A program made the position numbers and the translations under genes. The notes below the pieces were generated by a model. The model worked only from the letters and a program-made list of their open reading frames with translations. It did no database searches and had not been told where the DNA came from. Source: Heterobasidion occidentale (Eukaryota; Basidiomycota; Agaricomycetes; Russulales; Bondarzewiaceae). Taken from it: DNA of 64,000 nt. Where the stretch lies: NCBI GenBank assembly GCA_039111635.1, contig JBCAQO010000021.1:1-64000 (forward strand), read 5' to 3'. This document shows positions 10,488 to 20,802 of the stretch, in pieces. Within the stretch, counting starts at the first letter, position 1. Each line of letters starts with the position of its first letter.

Positions 10488-11808
10488 TTGAACGAGCTCT
10501 TTTATCCCTACCCTATTCAAGCTGGATCCCCAGCAGAGACAGCTCTTTCTCTCATCAGTCAACAACATTTTAGCAATCGCCAACAGGGTAAACCTAACGG
10601 CAACCCCAGCAGCGACCCCTCAAGGAAGAATAAACAACTCCGGAGCTATAGAGGTCGCAAGACACCGGAACCCAGGAAAAGTTTATTCAGGAATAGCCAC
10701 ACTCAGGCTACAACAAGCACCCGAAATCTTTATAGACCTCCTTAAAACTGGATATAGATTTTCCGGGATTTGCTTCGTCAACAAACCAAAGACACCATTC
10801 ACCCTCACGGACAACGGAGAGCCTGACGTCATCAGAGCAAGGAACTGCGTCGAGATACACGACGGAAGACCAGACGATTTCCCCGTCGCCGTTATCCCCG
10901 ATCTCAGAAGAACCATCGCAAGGAATATCGACACAGACAGAATCAGAGCAGAACTCGTCAAGACCAAGGAGAATAGAGACCACGTCTCAATCCTCATCCA
11001 CTGGACCTTCTCCTCAACCTAGGAAGACACACTGGAAGCTCCTAATTCCCCACCAGTCCGAACAGAAATCGAAGGGATCGTTTTTATTGTCAGAAGAGGA
11101 GAGTTCGCCCACAAAACTTATCATATCCGAACCCTCATCTCGGGACACACATTCTCCGAGATCATCCAACTCATCGACCAAATTGATATTTCCATCAACG
11201 AAATTATCAAAAGGGACCCAGACTTACAGGAAGCATTACAAGCTGGAAGAAGACAGGCAGTACCCTTCTTCTTCAAAGAATAAAGAACAACGGACGAAGT
11301 CGCAGCGGGATATCCTCCCGGCTACAGAACAGACCCAGCAGAAGTCTACGGAGACTTACCCGAAGACGTCGACAAGGATCAACTTTATTACGACGAAAGA
11401 AAAGCACACTTCTACTACGCGGGAATCCTCACCGGATTCTTCCAACAACGAGGAGAAAGCAGATACGAATACCCGACTTGGGGAGAAAAAACAGTCCACG
11501 CAGGACCCGACCTACACCTCGTTAAGGTCGAGGACTACATCGCAAGAAAGACCTTCGACAAGCCTAAATCACCGACAAATCGGCATCGTGACTCGCCAAG
11601 ACCGCACATACATACTCTACCCAGAGAAACAGCCAGTGGAAGTCGAATCTCTAGAAGAAACACTCCCGCTACATCCCCCTTACAGGAGACCGCTCCCCAA
11701 GAAGACTTCCGAGCCCCAACACCGGAGTTTGTCCCCGAACCAGAGTATTTTGAAGCACCAAGTGGAAATCCGGAACCACCTGACGATCCAGAGCCCCCGC
11801 CCGATACA
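10488..11808 (+). pseudogene. gag: G1 gag leader and N-terminal region, frameshifted
   Basis: Coding-like text begins right after the LTR (LFYPYPIQ..., then RQLFLSSVNNILAIANRVNL once frames are followed, with EIFIDLLKLDIDFPGF) and continues with PEDVDKDQLYYDERKAHFYY and a proline-rich stretch up to the capsid ORF. No ATG opens the first frame; a TTG at 10488 overlaps the primer-binding site and the codon before the last LTR base run is a stop. The frame changes several times. G2 carries the same region (39233 on) with different indels, so the ancestor coded here. The start codon remains unresolved. Confidence 0.55.
10489..10498 (+). promoter_or_regulatory. G1 primer-binding site, self-priming type
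   Basis: TGAACGAGCT, two bases after the LTR, is the exact reverse complement of AGCTCGTTCA at 10037-10046 in the LTR. In Tf1/sushi-type elements the 5' end of the transcript folds back and primes reverse transcription at such a site. The same pair is present in G2. Confidence 0.65.
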
Positions 11809-12801
11809 ATGTCGGCAGATACTGGAAGTAATGAGTCCAAGGGACCAGCTATGGCCAAACCCACCACCTTCAGCGGAAACAGGAAACAAACCGAGCAATT
11901 CCTCCACGAAATCGACCTAATGTTCCTGGCCAGGAAGAAGGATTATGCGAACAAATTCGCCAAAATCGCTTACGCTCTATCGTATATGAAGGAAGGATCT
12001 GCAGGGATATGGGCAAGGAACTTCACTCAGGCCAGGAACACGCTGAAGGATTGGTACAAATACACTTGGGCAGAAACGGACGGCTACACATCCGTCCGAA
12101 AAAAGATAGCCACCGACTTCGAAGAGTTCAACAAAGAAGCCGATGCTCGTGACAAACTGGCCCGAGTCAATCAGGGAAAGGAATCATTTAACACCTATCT
12201 TCAGCTGTTCGAACAGCTTGCTGCACTTGCCGGGGTAGACGGAGAAACCAAGAAGACCCATTTCCTGCGAGGACTCAAATGGGAGTTGGCAAAGGGAATT
12301 TATGAAGATCCCTCCGCAGACGGAACATGGGAAGAACTAGTTGAGAAGGCCAAGAAACACGAAAGGATGCGCATCGCAAGGGACCGAGCATACGACCTCC
12401 GAAAAGGAAAATTCCAAATCTACACGCCACGAACGTTTTACGACGAAAGGGCACTCCCACGGCAGGATAGGGAGCCCCAATATGAACCTATGGATGTAGA
12501 CGCAGCGGAAATGGAGGCCGATGCTGTCCGAACTCGCTTCAAGAAGCTTACCCCGGCGGAGAGAGATCGACTTGCCAAAGAAGGCAAGTGCTTCTTTTGC
12601 AAGAAACCCGGGCACATGGCGCGCAACTGTCCTTCTCGACCCAAGAGAAGATTCCAGCCCCCTCGTCGCAGGCCTGTGCGCGAAACAGAAATGGACGAAG
12701 GACAATTCGACGACGAAGACGTTGAAGAAGGAAAAAACAGAGTCAACCACATCCGCCAAATGATGATGGGACTCAGCATGGAAGAAATCGAGGAAGTTTG
12801 A
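11809..12801 (+). CDS. gag: G1 Gag capsid and nucleocapsid
   Basis: 330 codons from ATG (MSADTGSNESKG). It contains a Ty3-type capsid (TFSGNRKQTEQFLHEIDLMF and FNTYLQLFEQLAALAGVDG) and the zinc knuckle CFFCKKPGHMARNC near residue 262, followed by a basic tail. It should form the virus-like particle and bind the element RNA. It stops at TGA (12799-12801) where G2 has CGA and reads on, so this end is a nonsense change at a CpG. Confidence 0.9.
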   Translation: MSADTGSNESKGPAMAKPTTFSGNRKQTEQFLHEIDLMFLARKKDYANKFAKIAYALSYMKEGSAGIWARNFTQARNTLKDWYKYTWAETDGYTSVRKKIATDFEEFNKEADARDKLARVNQGKESFNTYLQLFEQLAALAGVDGETKKTHFLRGLKWELAKGIYEDPSADGTWEELVEKAKKHERMRIARDRAYDLRKGKFQIYTPRTFYDERALPRQDREPQYEPMDVDAAEMEADAVRTRFKKLTPAERDRLAKEGKCFFCKKPGHMARNCPSRPKRRFQPPRRRPVRETEMDEGQFDDEDVEEGKNRVNHIRQMMMGLSMEEIEEV

Positions 12802-13501
12802 GCCTTTAGCGACTCGAAGAATTTTTAAGGCCTCTCCCATCGGCAGCGGATGTAGAGAGTAGGATTCTTGCAGGAAATCGGTACGCTCCTCTGGCCAGTA
12901 AAGATGCTGACCAAGAGCATGGACATCCAGATGTATTGTATCTTTCGGAAATGAAATCACATGGTGCACCATCCCTCCGACTCGAGACAATGCTCATAGG
13001 CAAGAATAGAAAAGCTGCTACACAGGCACTAGTGGACAGTGGAGCCACTGGAATCTTCATGCACCCTCGCTTCGTAGAAGCACATCGAATCACTACACAC
13101 AAAACCCCACCCCTATCCCAGTCAGTACGGTCCAGAACACCGAGTTCAAGGGAGGACCTATTACACGATTCGCCAACCTCAAATTACAGGTTCTAGGCGA
13201 AAAAGGGGGTCGCATACAGAATCAGCAAGATTCTATATCGCGGAAATAGGAAAAGAGGACGTCATTTTAGGAACCGACTGGTTATTAGAACATAACCCAG
13301 AAGTCGACTGGCATGCCTACGGGCTACATTTTACCAGATGCCCGCCCTCCTGCCAAATAAAAGGAGGACCGGTAAAAGCTAGAAGAGCTACAAGAAAACC
13401 AGGACGTCCTAAACCAAGCATACGGCGCATGGAAACAGTACCGCAAACGGGCGACTACTCAATACCAGTGCAAAAGCCGGGAAACAGTACCAGGCCGGAA
13501 A
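12802..13501 (+). pseudogene. pol: G1 pol, protease region
   Basis: Frames at 12830-13500 encode a retropepsin region with the active site ALVDSGATGIFM and the later ILGTDWLLEHNPEVDW. Small indels (for example near 13100 and 13195) break the frame. G2 gives the parallel text with different breaks. Confidence 0.8.
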
Positions 13502-15511
13502 GTGGGAAACACCACAGTACCACATCCGCGGACAATACCTACAAGTCCGGAGTTCACAACTCGAAGGTTGAATGCCGAACGTCTGAAGGCCCGAACCAGA
13601 AATTATAAGGTTCCGACATGGGCTGAAGAAGACGTTCCGGAGGACGGTGACGGACTTCCGGCACTTCCCTCCAAGGATCTTGAAGAAGATGGAGTCTATC
13701 TCGTTAGATGCCTGGATACGGGAACATTACAGGCACTGGAATTATACAACGACTCCGAAGAAGGCGTTGATATACATCGCGCCAAAACCACGGAACTTCC
13801 ATACGCCAATACACCGGCTCAAGGAAGTAAACCTGCCAAAGCACCGACAGGAAAAACAAAGCACACCAACTCGCAAAGACTGGCAGAAGAAGCCGCCAAA
13901 GGGAAACCTGAACTATCCTTCGAAGAAATAGTGCCGAAGGAATACTGGAATTATAGGAAGGTTTTCGAAGGTCGACCAAAAGGACAGCTACCGCTCTCTC
14001 GACCTTGGGATCACAAAATAGAGATCAAGGAAGGAATGGATCACTTGCTCAAACCCAAGCTATACAGTCTTAGCCCTGGAGAGCAAGTGGAACTCAAGAA
14101 ATTCATAGACGAAAACCTCCAGAAAGGATTCATCAGAGAATCCAAATCGCACATGGCATCCCCATTCTTCTTCATCAAGAAAAAGAACGGGAAACTACGA
14201 CCAGTAATGGATTATCGCAAACTCAACGAAATAACGATCAAGAACAAGTACCCATTGCTGATTATTCAAGAATTACTGGACCTTCTGGCTGAAGCCGTAT
14301 ACTTTTCACTAATGGATGTCGATACAGGATATAACAATGTACGCATGAAAGAAGGAAGCGAGAAACTAGCCGCGTTTGTCACCAATTTAGGAATGTACGA
14401 ACCTCTGGTGATGTTCTTTGGATTAACCAACTCGCCGGCAACATTCCAAACTATGATGAACGCCCTCTTCAAAGACCTCATCTACGCCGGATTAGTGGCA
14501 ATCTATATGGACGACATCCTAGTATTCTCTAAAACAATGGACGACCACATCAAGACAGTTCGAAAGGTTTTACAGATCTTACAGGACAACGATCTGTATC
14601 TACAACCCTCGAAGTGCCACTTCCACAAAAAGAAAATCGACTATCTTGGATATGTTATATCACACGGACATCTGGAAATGGACCCGATTAAAGTGGCCGG
14701 CATTATGGACTGGCCAACCCCTGGAAAAGTCAAGGAAGTGCAATCATTTTTAGGTTTTTGTAATTTTTATCGCAGGTTTATCAAAGATTACTCAAAGATA
14801 GCACAACCGCTATTTGAGTTAACACAGAAGGAACGCACCTGGGATTGGACACCAGCATGCGAAGAAGCGTTTCAAACGCTAAAACAAATATTTACAGAAT
14901 CTCCGGTGCTCGTTATGCCAGACACAAGGAACCCGTTTCGCATTGAATGCGACGCTTCCGACTTTGCCACCGGAGCAGTTTTATCACAAGTCGCCAAAGA
15001 TGGAAAATGGCACCCATGTGCTTATATTTCCAAGTCGCTCTCACCAACAGAACGCAACTACCCAATCTATGATAAAGAGTTGCTGGCAGTCGTTCGAGCT
15101 TTTGAAGCTTGGCGACACTATTTGGAGGGCGCTGACCACCCGGTAGACGTCTGGACGGACCACAAGAACCTTGAATGGTTCCGTTCAAGCCAGAAACTAA
15201 ACCGTCGACAAGCACGATGGGCACTCTACCTCTCGCGTTTCGACTACAAATTGACGCACAAGGCAGGAGTCACTAATAAATCCGACGGTCTGTCACGGCG
15301 TCCAGACCATAAAAAGGGGGTGGAATTTGACAATTCAGGCGAAACACTCTTGGAGCCCAAACTTTTCAATAACATAGAAAAGATCCGAAGACCTTTCGCA
15401 GAAATCAATGCCATCAATACAGACAACAGTTGGGACCCTCATCAAATACTTCACATCAGGGCAACTGGACGAGGAGGCGTTACCATAATAGACGACGACC
15501 TCCGGAAATGA
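13502..15511 (+). CDS. pol: G1 pol, reverse transcriptase and RNase H
   Basis: 669 codons. The RT shows FFIKKKNGKLRPVMDYRKLN, the FFGLTNSPATFQ stretch and the catalytic YMDD at 14504-14515 (residues 335-338). RNase H follows with ECDASDFATGAVLSQ and DKELLAVVRAFEAW. The frame ends at TGA (15509-15511), where the G2 copy has CGA, a second CpG-type nonsense change. The integrase continues in the same frame after the stop. Confidence 0.92.
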   Translation: MGNTTVPHPRTIPTSPEFTTRRLNAERLKARTRNYKVPTWAEEDVPEDGDGLPALPSKDLEEDGVYLVRCLDTGTLQALELYNDSEEGVDIHRAKTTELPYANTPAQGSKPAKAPTGKTKHTNSQRLAEEAAKGKPELSFEEIVPKEYWNYRKVFEGRPKGQLPLSRPWDHKIEIKEGMDHLLKPKLYSLSPGEQVELKKFIDENLQKGFIRESKSHMASPFFFIKKKNGKLRPVMDYRKLNEITIKNKYPLLIIQELLDLLAEAVYFSLMDVDTGYNNVRMKEGSEKLAAFVTNLGMYEPLVMFFGLTNSPATFQTMMNALFKDLIYAGLVAIYMDDILVFSKTMDDHIKTVRKVLQILQDNDLYLQPSKCHFHKKKIDYLGYVISHGHLEMDPIKVAGIMDWPTPGKVKEVQSFLGFCNFYRRFIKDYSKIAQPLFELTQKERTWDWTPACEEAFQTLKQIFTESPVLVMPDTRNPFRIECDASDFATGAVLSQVAKDGKWHPCAYISKSLSPTERNYPIYDKELLAVVRAFEAWRHYLEGADHPVDVWTDHKNLEWFRSSQKLNRRQARWALYLSRFDYKLTHKAGVTNKSDGLSRRPDHKKGVEFDNSGETLLEPKLFNNIEKIRRPFAEINAINTDNSWDPHQILHIRATGRGGVTIIDDDLRK

Positions 15512-16194
15512 ATCATTGAAGAAAACAGGAAAGACGAATGGCTATTAGAAACCCTAGCCAAGATTAAAACCTTAGGACCTCAAAACATGAAGAAAGGTTT
15601 ACAAGAATGGAACGAAGAAGAAGGATTGGTCCTTCACCGAGGAAAGATATATGTCCCCCGGAACGAACAACTTCGTCAAGATATCATCAAACTAAACCAT
15701 GACAATCTAGCAGCAGGACATCCAGGACAAAGGGGAACTCTAGCCTTAGTTGGACAAGAATTCACTTGGCCAGGAATATCAAACACAGTTCACCAATATG
15801 TGGAAGGATGTGCCATCTGTCAATCCACCAAGAACGACACACATCCCACCATGGTGCCCCTACAACCAACAGAAATCCCAGATCGACCCTTCGGAACAAT
15901 AACCATGGATTTTATTACAGATCTACCAGAATCAAACGGATATGACTCGCTACATGTAGTAACCGATCGATTCACCAAAACTGCAGTGATAACTCCATGC
16001 CTGAAAACCATCGATTCTGATGGAACGGCCAAAATCTTGCTAGAAAACACCTGGAGACGCTATGGACTGCCAGATAAAATCATATCGGACAGAGGAACTC
16101 AATTCGCTTCAAAAGTAGCGCAAGCCCTGCTCAAAGAATTAGGAATCAAATCCGCTTTAAGCACAGCCTATCATTCACAAACGGACGGTGCTAC
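15512..16194 (+). pseudogene. pol: G1 integrase, first part
   Basis: It contains the HHCC zinc-binding N-terminus (LNHDNLAAGHPG...CAIC), the core TMDFITDLPE and the second catalytic aspartate in SDRGTQF. It is cut after STAYHSQTDGAT by insertion E1. The third catalytic residue (E of ATERMNQELE) lies 21 kb away at 37286 on. Confidence 0.9.
16190..16194 (+). repeat. TSD GCTAC of E1, left copy (right copy 37286-37290)
   Basis: The uninterrupted G2 copy has GGCGCTACTGAACG at this point with a single GCTAC, which confirms the insertion site. Confidence 0.95.
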
Positions 16195-16817
16195 TGTTAC
16201 GAACTGCTCGTTCAGTAACCCGAGAGTAACAGGTTCTTCCCTAGGTCACACAATGGACTGAGTGGTGGACGAAGTCTCGACTGTATCAAGCAACGATACA
16301 GGAGGGAATAGTGATTGGCTCTAAGAGTCCTGTATGCGTAGATACAGGGGGAACGAAGAGGTTCGTATTCGAAGATACGAATGAACGAAGAGAATAGACT
16401 GAAGATCCTCAGCCTATTCTATGGGCCTTATATACTGTATAGGGTATAGGGTAAGAGTCCGTGTGCTTCTCCAGGTTTCCATCCTAGGAGAGCTGTGGTC
16501 GCCGTCTTTCTCTGCCGGCGCCTACTCTTGTACTTCTCCAGTCGCACTGATCCATCATGGTGCGACGAGGTGCTTACCCATAAGCCCTAAGCCCATGGCA
16601 TGTGAATATGCCTCTCATATTACTGTGTGAACTCTGTGAGCCTCATGTCCCTCTCATATGGCCTTTACCAATGTCTTGAAGAACCATCGGTCTTGTCGGC
16701 TCCTAAGGACATGCCGAATACCTTGATGTACGCTCCGTAGTGGAGCCGCCTAGCATGTGATGCTTGATCCATCGGTTAGACCGGCCGCGAAGGGCCCCGA
16801 TCGGTCAAGTCATAACA
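16195..16817 (-). repeat. E1 3' LTR (LTR A)
   Basis: 623 bp. The plus-strand text is TGTTACGAAC...CATAACA, so it reads TGTTATGACTTG...CGTAACA in the element sense. It contains the 32-bp segment at 16361-16392 (partial palindrome TTCGTAT...ATACGAA followed by a duplicate GAACGAAGAG). Confidence 0.95.
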
Positions 16818-16830
16818 TTACCCCCTTTCT
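16818..16830 (-). promoter_or_regulatory. E1 polypurine tract
   Basis: AGAAAGGGGGTAA on the minus strand abuts LTR A. The same string abuts LTR C at 27360-27372. Confidence 0.8.
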
Positions 16831-17653
16831 AGGTCCCAACTCCTGAGGGGACTACTCGCTTGAGCTTCATCGTCATTCCACGTACAATTGCTTTCTGGTC
16901 GTCAAACTAGATTGGGATGCGTCTTCCCAATATCATTTCGTTTTCTGGGGCGAAGACCGACCTACGTCGTTTACAACGCCTAGGAGTTTTCCGTCTCCGT
17001 TGAGCTGTTTGATTCAGGTACCTAGCAATATCAGCCATAATATTGCGTTGCCCTCGGTGTTCTTCCTTCACCGTACGTTTTGTTGCGAGTATGCTCCTAG
17101 AGTCAATAGGCAGCTGCTCGAACCAGGACTCCCTGGTACCTTTGTTAAGCCGGTTTTCAGTCCGGCGACGGTGCAGAAAGGTGTTGTGCGAATGATTATA
17201 TGATGAAATAGAAACCCGTCTGTGGATGGGTGTGTGTCGTTCTTCTTCCAAAGTGCCGAAGGCCATGCTTCAGTGTTTCCAGGATAGATCTTCATCTCCT
17301 TGATCTCCGGTATCGAGGGGGACTCCAGGTGTGTGGGTTGATCGCTTTACTAAGGCTTAGGCCCACCAACCTATCGAGGGTGAACAGTCCTCGACTTGTT
17401 TTGAGTCCGGCAAGACCCCTTTGAAGATCCCTAACTCTGTCAGCCCCATACGGTGGCCCGTCCTGGTTAGAGATTGAGTGTTCGTCCAGAGTTTGTTTTT
17501 CACAAGGGAGCAAGCATGTAGCAGCGCTCCGCGTATTGAACACGAGGTAAGGACTTTTTGAAGAATAGACTTTGAACCCCATGGTCTCTTGAATAGACCA
17601 TGGTATCCACCTTGACGGTAATTATTGCGGGGTCAGCGTAAGGTATGTCCTGG

Positions 17654-19267
17654 TAGTTTAACGTCGTGCCGGACGTCCGTAGTTTTTGCGTCTTTGCGGA
17701 CGTCGGCTAGTTTATCCTTAAGTCATTGCGGACTGAGGCTAGTTTATACACAAGTCGTTGCGGACTGCCCTGCTAGTTTATGTCAAGGTCGTTGCGGACC
17801 TATCCATCTTCCAACGTAGGAGTACCTGTAAACAAGATGGTAGACCTTTTCTGTGCACCGGAACATTCATCGGTGATGCACATAGGGCCCTAGACCAAGT
17901 ACAGCCATCTTGACAGGGTTCCCATTGAGGAAGGATGGTGACGGTTTATACTATATCAAACCGGATAACTTCTAGAGTTGCGAGAATAGACTTGAAGGCC
18001 TATTTTGACACAACTCACATGGCCCTGTAGACAGAAGGGCAGCTCAGTTTATCGTCATGAAGGACGGCAACTAGTTTATAGTCATTGCGGACATCCGCTA
18101 TCGCCTGGCTTGAACCTCCCGAGCCTCGATAGGTTTAATCCTCCGGGGTGAGGGTAGTTTAAGGTCATTTCGGACTATTGCAGCTAGAAACGGTAATTCT
18201 AGCTCCAATACGATCCCTAGAACAAGGGATAATAGTTTATCGTCATTGCGGACTAGATTAACATCGTGGCGTCAACAACGATGTCAATCGACATCTCCTA
18301 TGCCAAAAGGAGTGGTAGTTTAACGTCTTTGCGGACGCAGCAATGCCAAAACATATCTCATGTTTGGACACTGCTCATGGCCCTGTAAAGGAAAGGGTAA
18401 TCCCAGTTTAGCGCCATGGAGGGCGTCCGTAGTTTACCGTCATTGCGGACAACAGCATGAGGCACGGTCCCAGTTGCCTCTTGACTGGCCCTTGAAGCGG
18501 AATCCTTGCTTCGGACTTCAAGGGTAGAATGGGAGCGCCATGGAGTAGTCGCGGCCTTGTCGGAAGACTGACAACCCACTCCATGTCCCCAAACCCCTCG
18601 CACGGAATTGAACCGTGTCGACCCCATATTCTTTTACTGTAGGGCGTATGGAATATGGAAGCGCCTCGACCTAGTCGGCAGGGTTCCGCAACGGTGGAGG
18701 CCCTCCCTTCCACCGTCTGCCAGAATGCAACCACACTCCGAGGGTCTTGGTAGCTTTAGTGTCGTTCCGGATGGTAACTAGTTTATCGTCATTGCGGACC
18801 AAGCCTTTCGTAGTTTTACATCGTTGCGGATGTAATTTCTCCGTTTTGGGTTACTAATGGAGTGCGGCCATTAGTTCCTGCATCGCAGATAGGGCCCCCT
18901 AATGCGGAAACGACCCTGTAAAACTGGAGATCCAAAGTGGGACGTCCAAGACACCTGTCAGACCTTGACAGCGAGGTTGGTCCACCGTTCCCCAACGGCG
19001 AACATGCAACACGATTTCCCACCAATATTCATGCATCATTCATGTACCAGTACCAAGGTTATGTTGTGAATCCTAAGGGCCTCCTAATGCGGAAAGGGCC
19101 CTGTAAAACTGGGGATCCAAGCGGGACGCCCGATTCGCTTGTCAGAATACCTCTTGACAACGAGAGTGTTAGATGCTTGTCCTTTCTTGAGACCGAGGGC
19201 TGCAATGCAAATGGTCAGGTACTTCCCCTGCCTTCTTATCTTTTCACAGTTTAACGTCATGCAGGAC
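17654..19267 (-). repeat. E1 array of about 16 copies of a ~21-nt motif with hairpins
   Basis: On the plus strand the motif is TAGTTTA, 2-7 bases, then GTC(A/G)TTGCGGAC. Copies start at about 17654, 17680, 17708, 17740, 17774, 18045, 18072, 18155, 18233, 18316, 18404, 18430, 18751, 18779, 18811 and 19247. Spacing is irregular (about 26 to 320 bp). Between copies lie inverted repeats such as TGTGCACCG...CGGTGATGCACA (near 17852) and CCCTTGAAG...CTTCAAGGG (near 18489). The array lies between the third ORF and the 3' LTR and has no long open frame. X carries the same array at about 28198-29620. It could be a structured RNA region, protein-binding sites or a source of small RNAs. Confidence 0.75.
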
Positions 19268-19369
19268 GTTCGTTCCGGCGTCCTGTGCGTGAAACCGGTA
19301 CCTGTGGTACGGAGGGTCCTTCCCTCTCCGTCACCGTGTTAAAGGCCAGGGGTTCCCCAACTCCCTTGC

Positions 19370-20746
19370 CTAATATCCTCCGCCAATGTCTCCGTAATCC
19401 CCATATCCTTCGTCTGGCCGGTAATAGGGATCAATGTTGTCGTAATTGCCGTCTTCGACCTCGTCCCAGGCGTCTAGTTCCGCTCGAGTCCAGGAAGTAG
19501 TTCGCTGAGTCGGGCGCTGGCGAATTGGAGTTCTTCTACCAATGTGTGGATGTGCTCCTTCAGCTCGATTATCTCGAGGACGGTTTGGAGTCGGCGAATC
19601 TCTTGGTCGAGTTCTTCTAGGACTGCTTCGCCTGGGCTGAGGGGTTGTCCTTGCCCTCTGATTCCCTCGTCCCTCATTCCTCCTGTACCTTGGAGGATGC
19701 TCCTCATTGCTGCCTCCGGCGTCCTGCCCGGTGGATTGTCCTGTAGAAGTGGGAGGAAGGGTCTCTCGATCCCTTCGTGCCTGTCGTTGAACCGTAGTCC
19801 AGACGTGTTCTGTCTGGACAGTTGCGTCTCGGCTACTTGTAGCCGGTATCGCTCTGCTGGCTTCGCTCCATGGTTGGACGCGGAATGGGTCGATCCGAAC
19901 GGGATGGTCGTGAGAGGAGCGTCTTGTGTCGGTGCGCGAGATGAGGGCGGGTAGGAGCTCCAGGTTGACGAAGGAGGAGAACTCGTCCGGATGAATGAGT
20001 AAGGCGTAAGCCCCATTATTTCCTTGGGCATACCAGGAGGCGGCCCTATGATCATCTGCATAGGCCAGAAGCCTGACCTGGTCGCTCGCGTCAGCAAGGC
20101 GTCTGGGTACATCGTCGCTCTCGCTCCCTGGTTGCCCTGCGAAGAAGTTAGCGAGCCTTTGTAAGGCTAGCGCTGTGGCCATTTGAATTACCGCGGAGAT
20201 GGTGGTGCGTTGAAGCAGTGCGTCTCCTAGCCCTTCCAACTCTCTGGGGTGCAGATCTCGACTACTGGTAGGGGGCCCTCTGGTCCCGGCAGCTGATGTA
20301 CCAGCCGTTGCTGGTTCTTGTATATCTGCCTCAGCAACTGTAGGCGGTGCCAGGTCCGCAGGGTTTCCCGGTCTTCGCTCGCCTCTCGTTCCCTGCCTTG
20401 TGTCTCTTTGAGCCAACGCTGTCGCCGGTCGCGGAGGCGTTGACGGAGTAGGTCTTCCTTCTTCTTGACGTCTTTCATCGTGCTCGTCATGAGTTCTCTC
20501 AAACCGTGGTGAGGTTCGGGAACCCGTTCGATCTTCGGCGGTGAGCGCGGTTTGGTAGACGATGATTGGTATGGGAATTCCTTCTGGAGTCGCTGGGCGG
20601 CTGCTTCGGCTAGGGCGTCCAGTGTCGGGGTTGGCCACGGCCAGAACGATGTCTGGTGAGGGGTTTCTTGAAGGGGAGGAGGTAGTTCCGTCATCGATGA
20701 GCATGGTACGTCCAGGGGAGTAATCAAGGGAGGAGTGGTCGGACAT
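19370..20746 (-). CDS. E1 third ORF, downstream of pol
   Basis: 458 codons from ATG at 20746, 57 bp after the pol stop (20803). A TATAAAAAG box (20797-20789) lies about 43 bp before the ATG. The first part is Pro/Ser/Arg-rich (DYSPGRTMLIDDGTT...) and then has a more ordered stretch, TISAVIQMATALALQRLANF. Between about 19770 and 19500 an overlapping minus-strand frame looks more protein-like (EELDQEIRRLQTVLEIIELK, a leucine-heptad coiled coil). The end (EVEDGNYDNIDPYYRPDEGY) is again best in the main frame, so one or two indels may be hidden. No known family was recognised. Its place resembles that of env-like third ORFs, but no membrane segment or signal peptide is visible. Confidence 0.6.
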   Translation of the reverse strand: MSDHSSLDYSPGRTMLIDDGTTSSPSRNPSPDIVLAVANPDTGRPSRSSRPATPEGIPIPIIVYQTALTAEDRTGSRTSPRFERTHDEHDERRQEEGRPTPSTPPRPATALAQRDTRQGTRGERRPGNPADLAPPTVAEADIQEPATAGTSAAGTRGPPTSSRDLHPRELEGLGDALLQRTTISAVIQMATALALQRLANFFAGQPGSESDDVPRRLADASDQVRLLAYADDHRAASWYAQGNNGAYALLIHPDEFSSFVNLELLPALISRTDTRRSSHDHPVRIDPFRVQPWSEASRAIPATSSRDATVQTEHVWTTVQRQARRDRETLPPTSTGQSTGQDAGGSNEEHPPRYRRNEGRGNQRARTTPQPRRSSPRRTRPRDSPTPNRPRDNRAEGAHPHIGRRTPIRQRPTQRTTSWTRAELDAWDEVEDGNYDNIDPYYRPDEGYGDYGDIGGGY

Positions 20747-20788
20747 GTACTGGGGAGGATTCTTGCTAAAAGGATGGAGTGTCTTTCT

Positions 20789-20797
20789 CTTTTTATA
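20789..20797 (-). promoter_or_regulatory. TATA box before E1 third ORF
   Basis: TATAAAAAG on the minus strand, between the pol stop and the third-ORF ATG. X has TATAAAAGGA at the matching place (31040-31031). Confidence 0.5.
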
Positions 20798-20802
20798 ACT
20801 TT

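Noticed and set aside
17654..19267. CRISPR-like array
   Set aside because: The genome is eukaryotic, the spacing is irregular, the copies vary and no cas genes exist. It is part of a retrotransposon.
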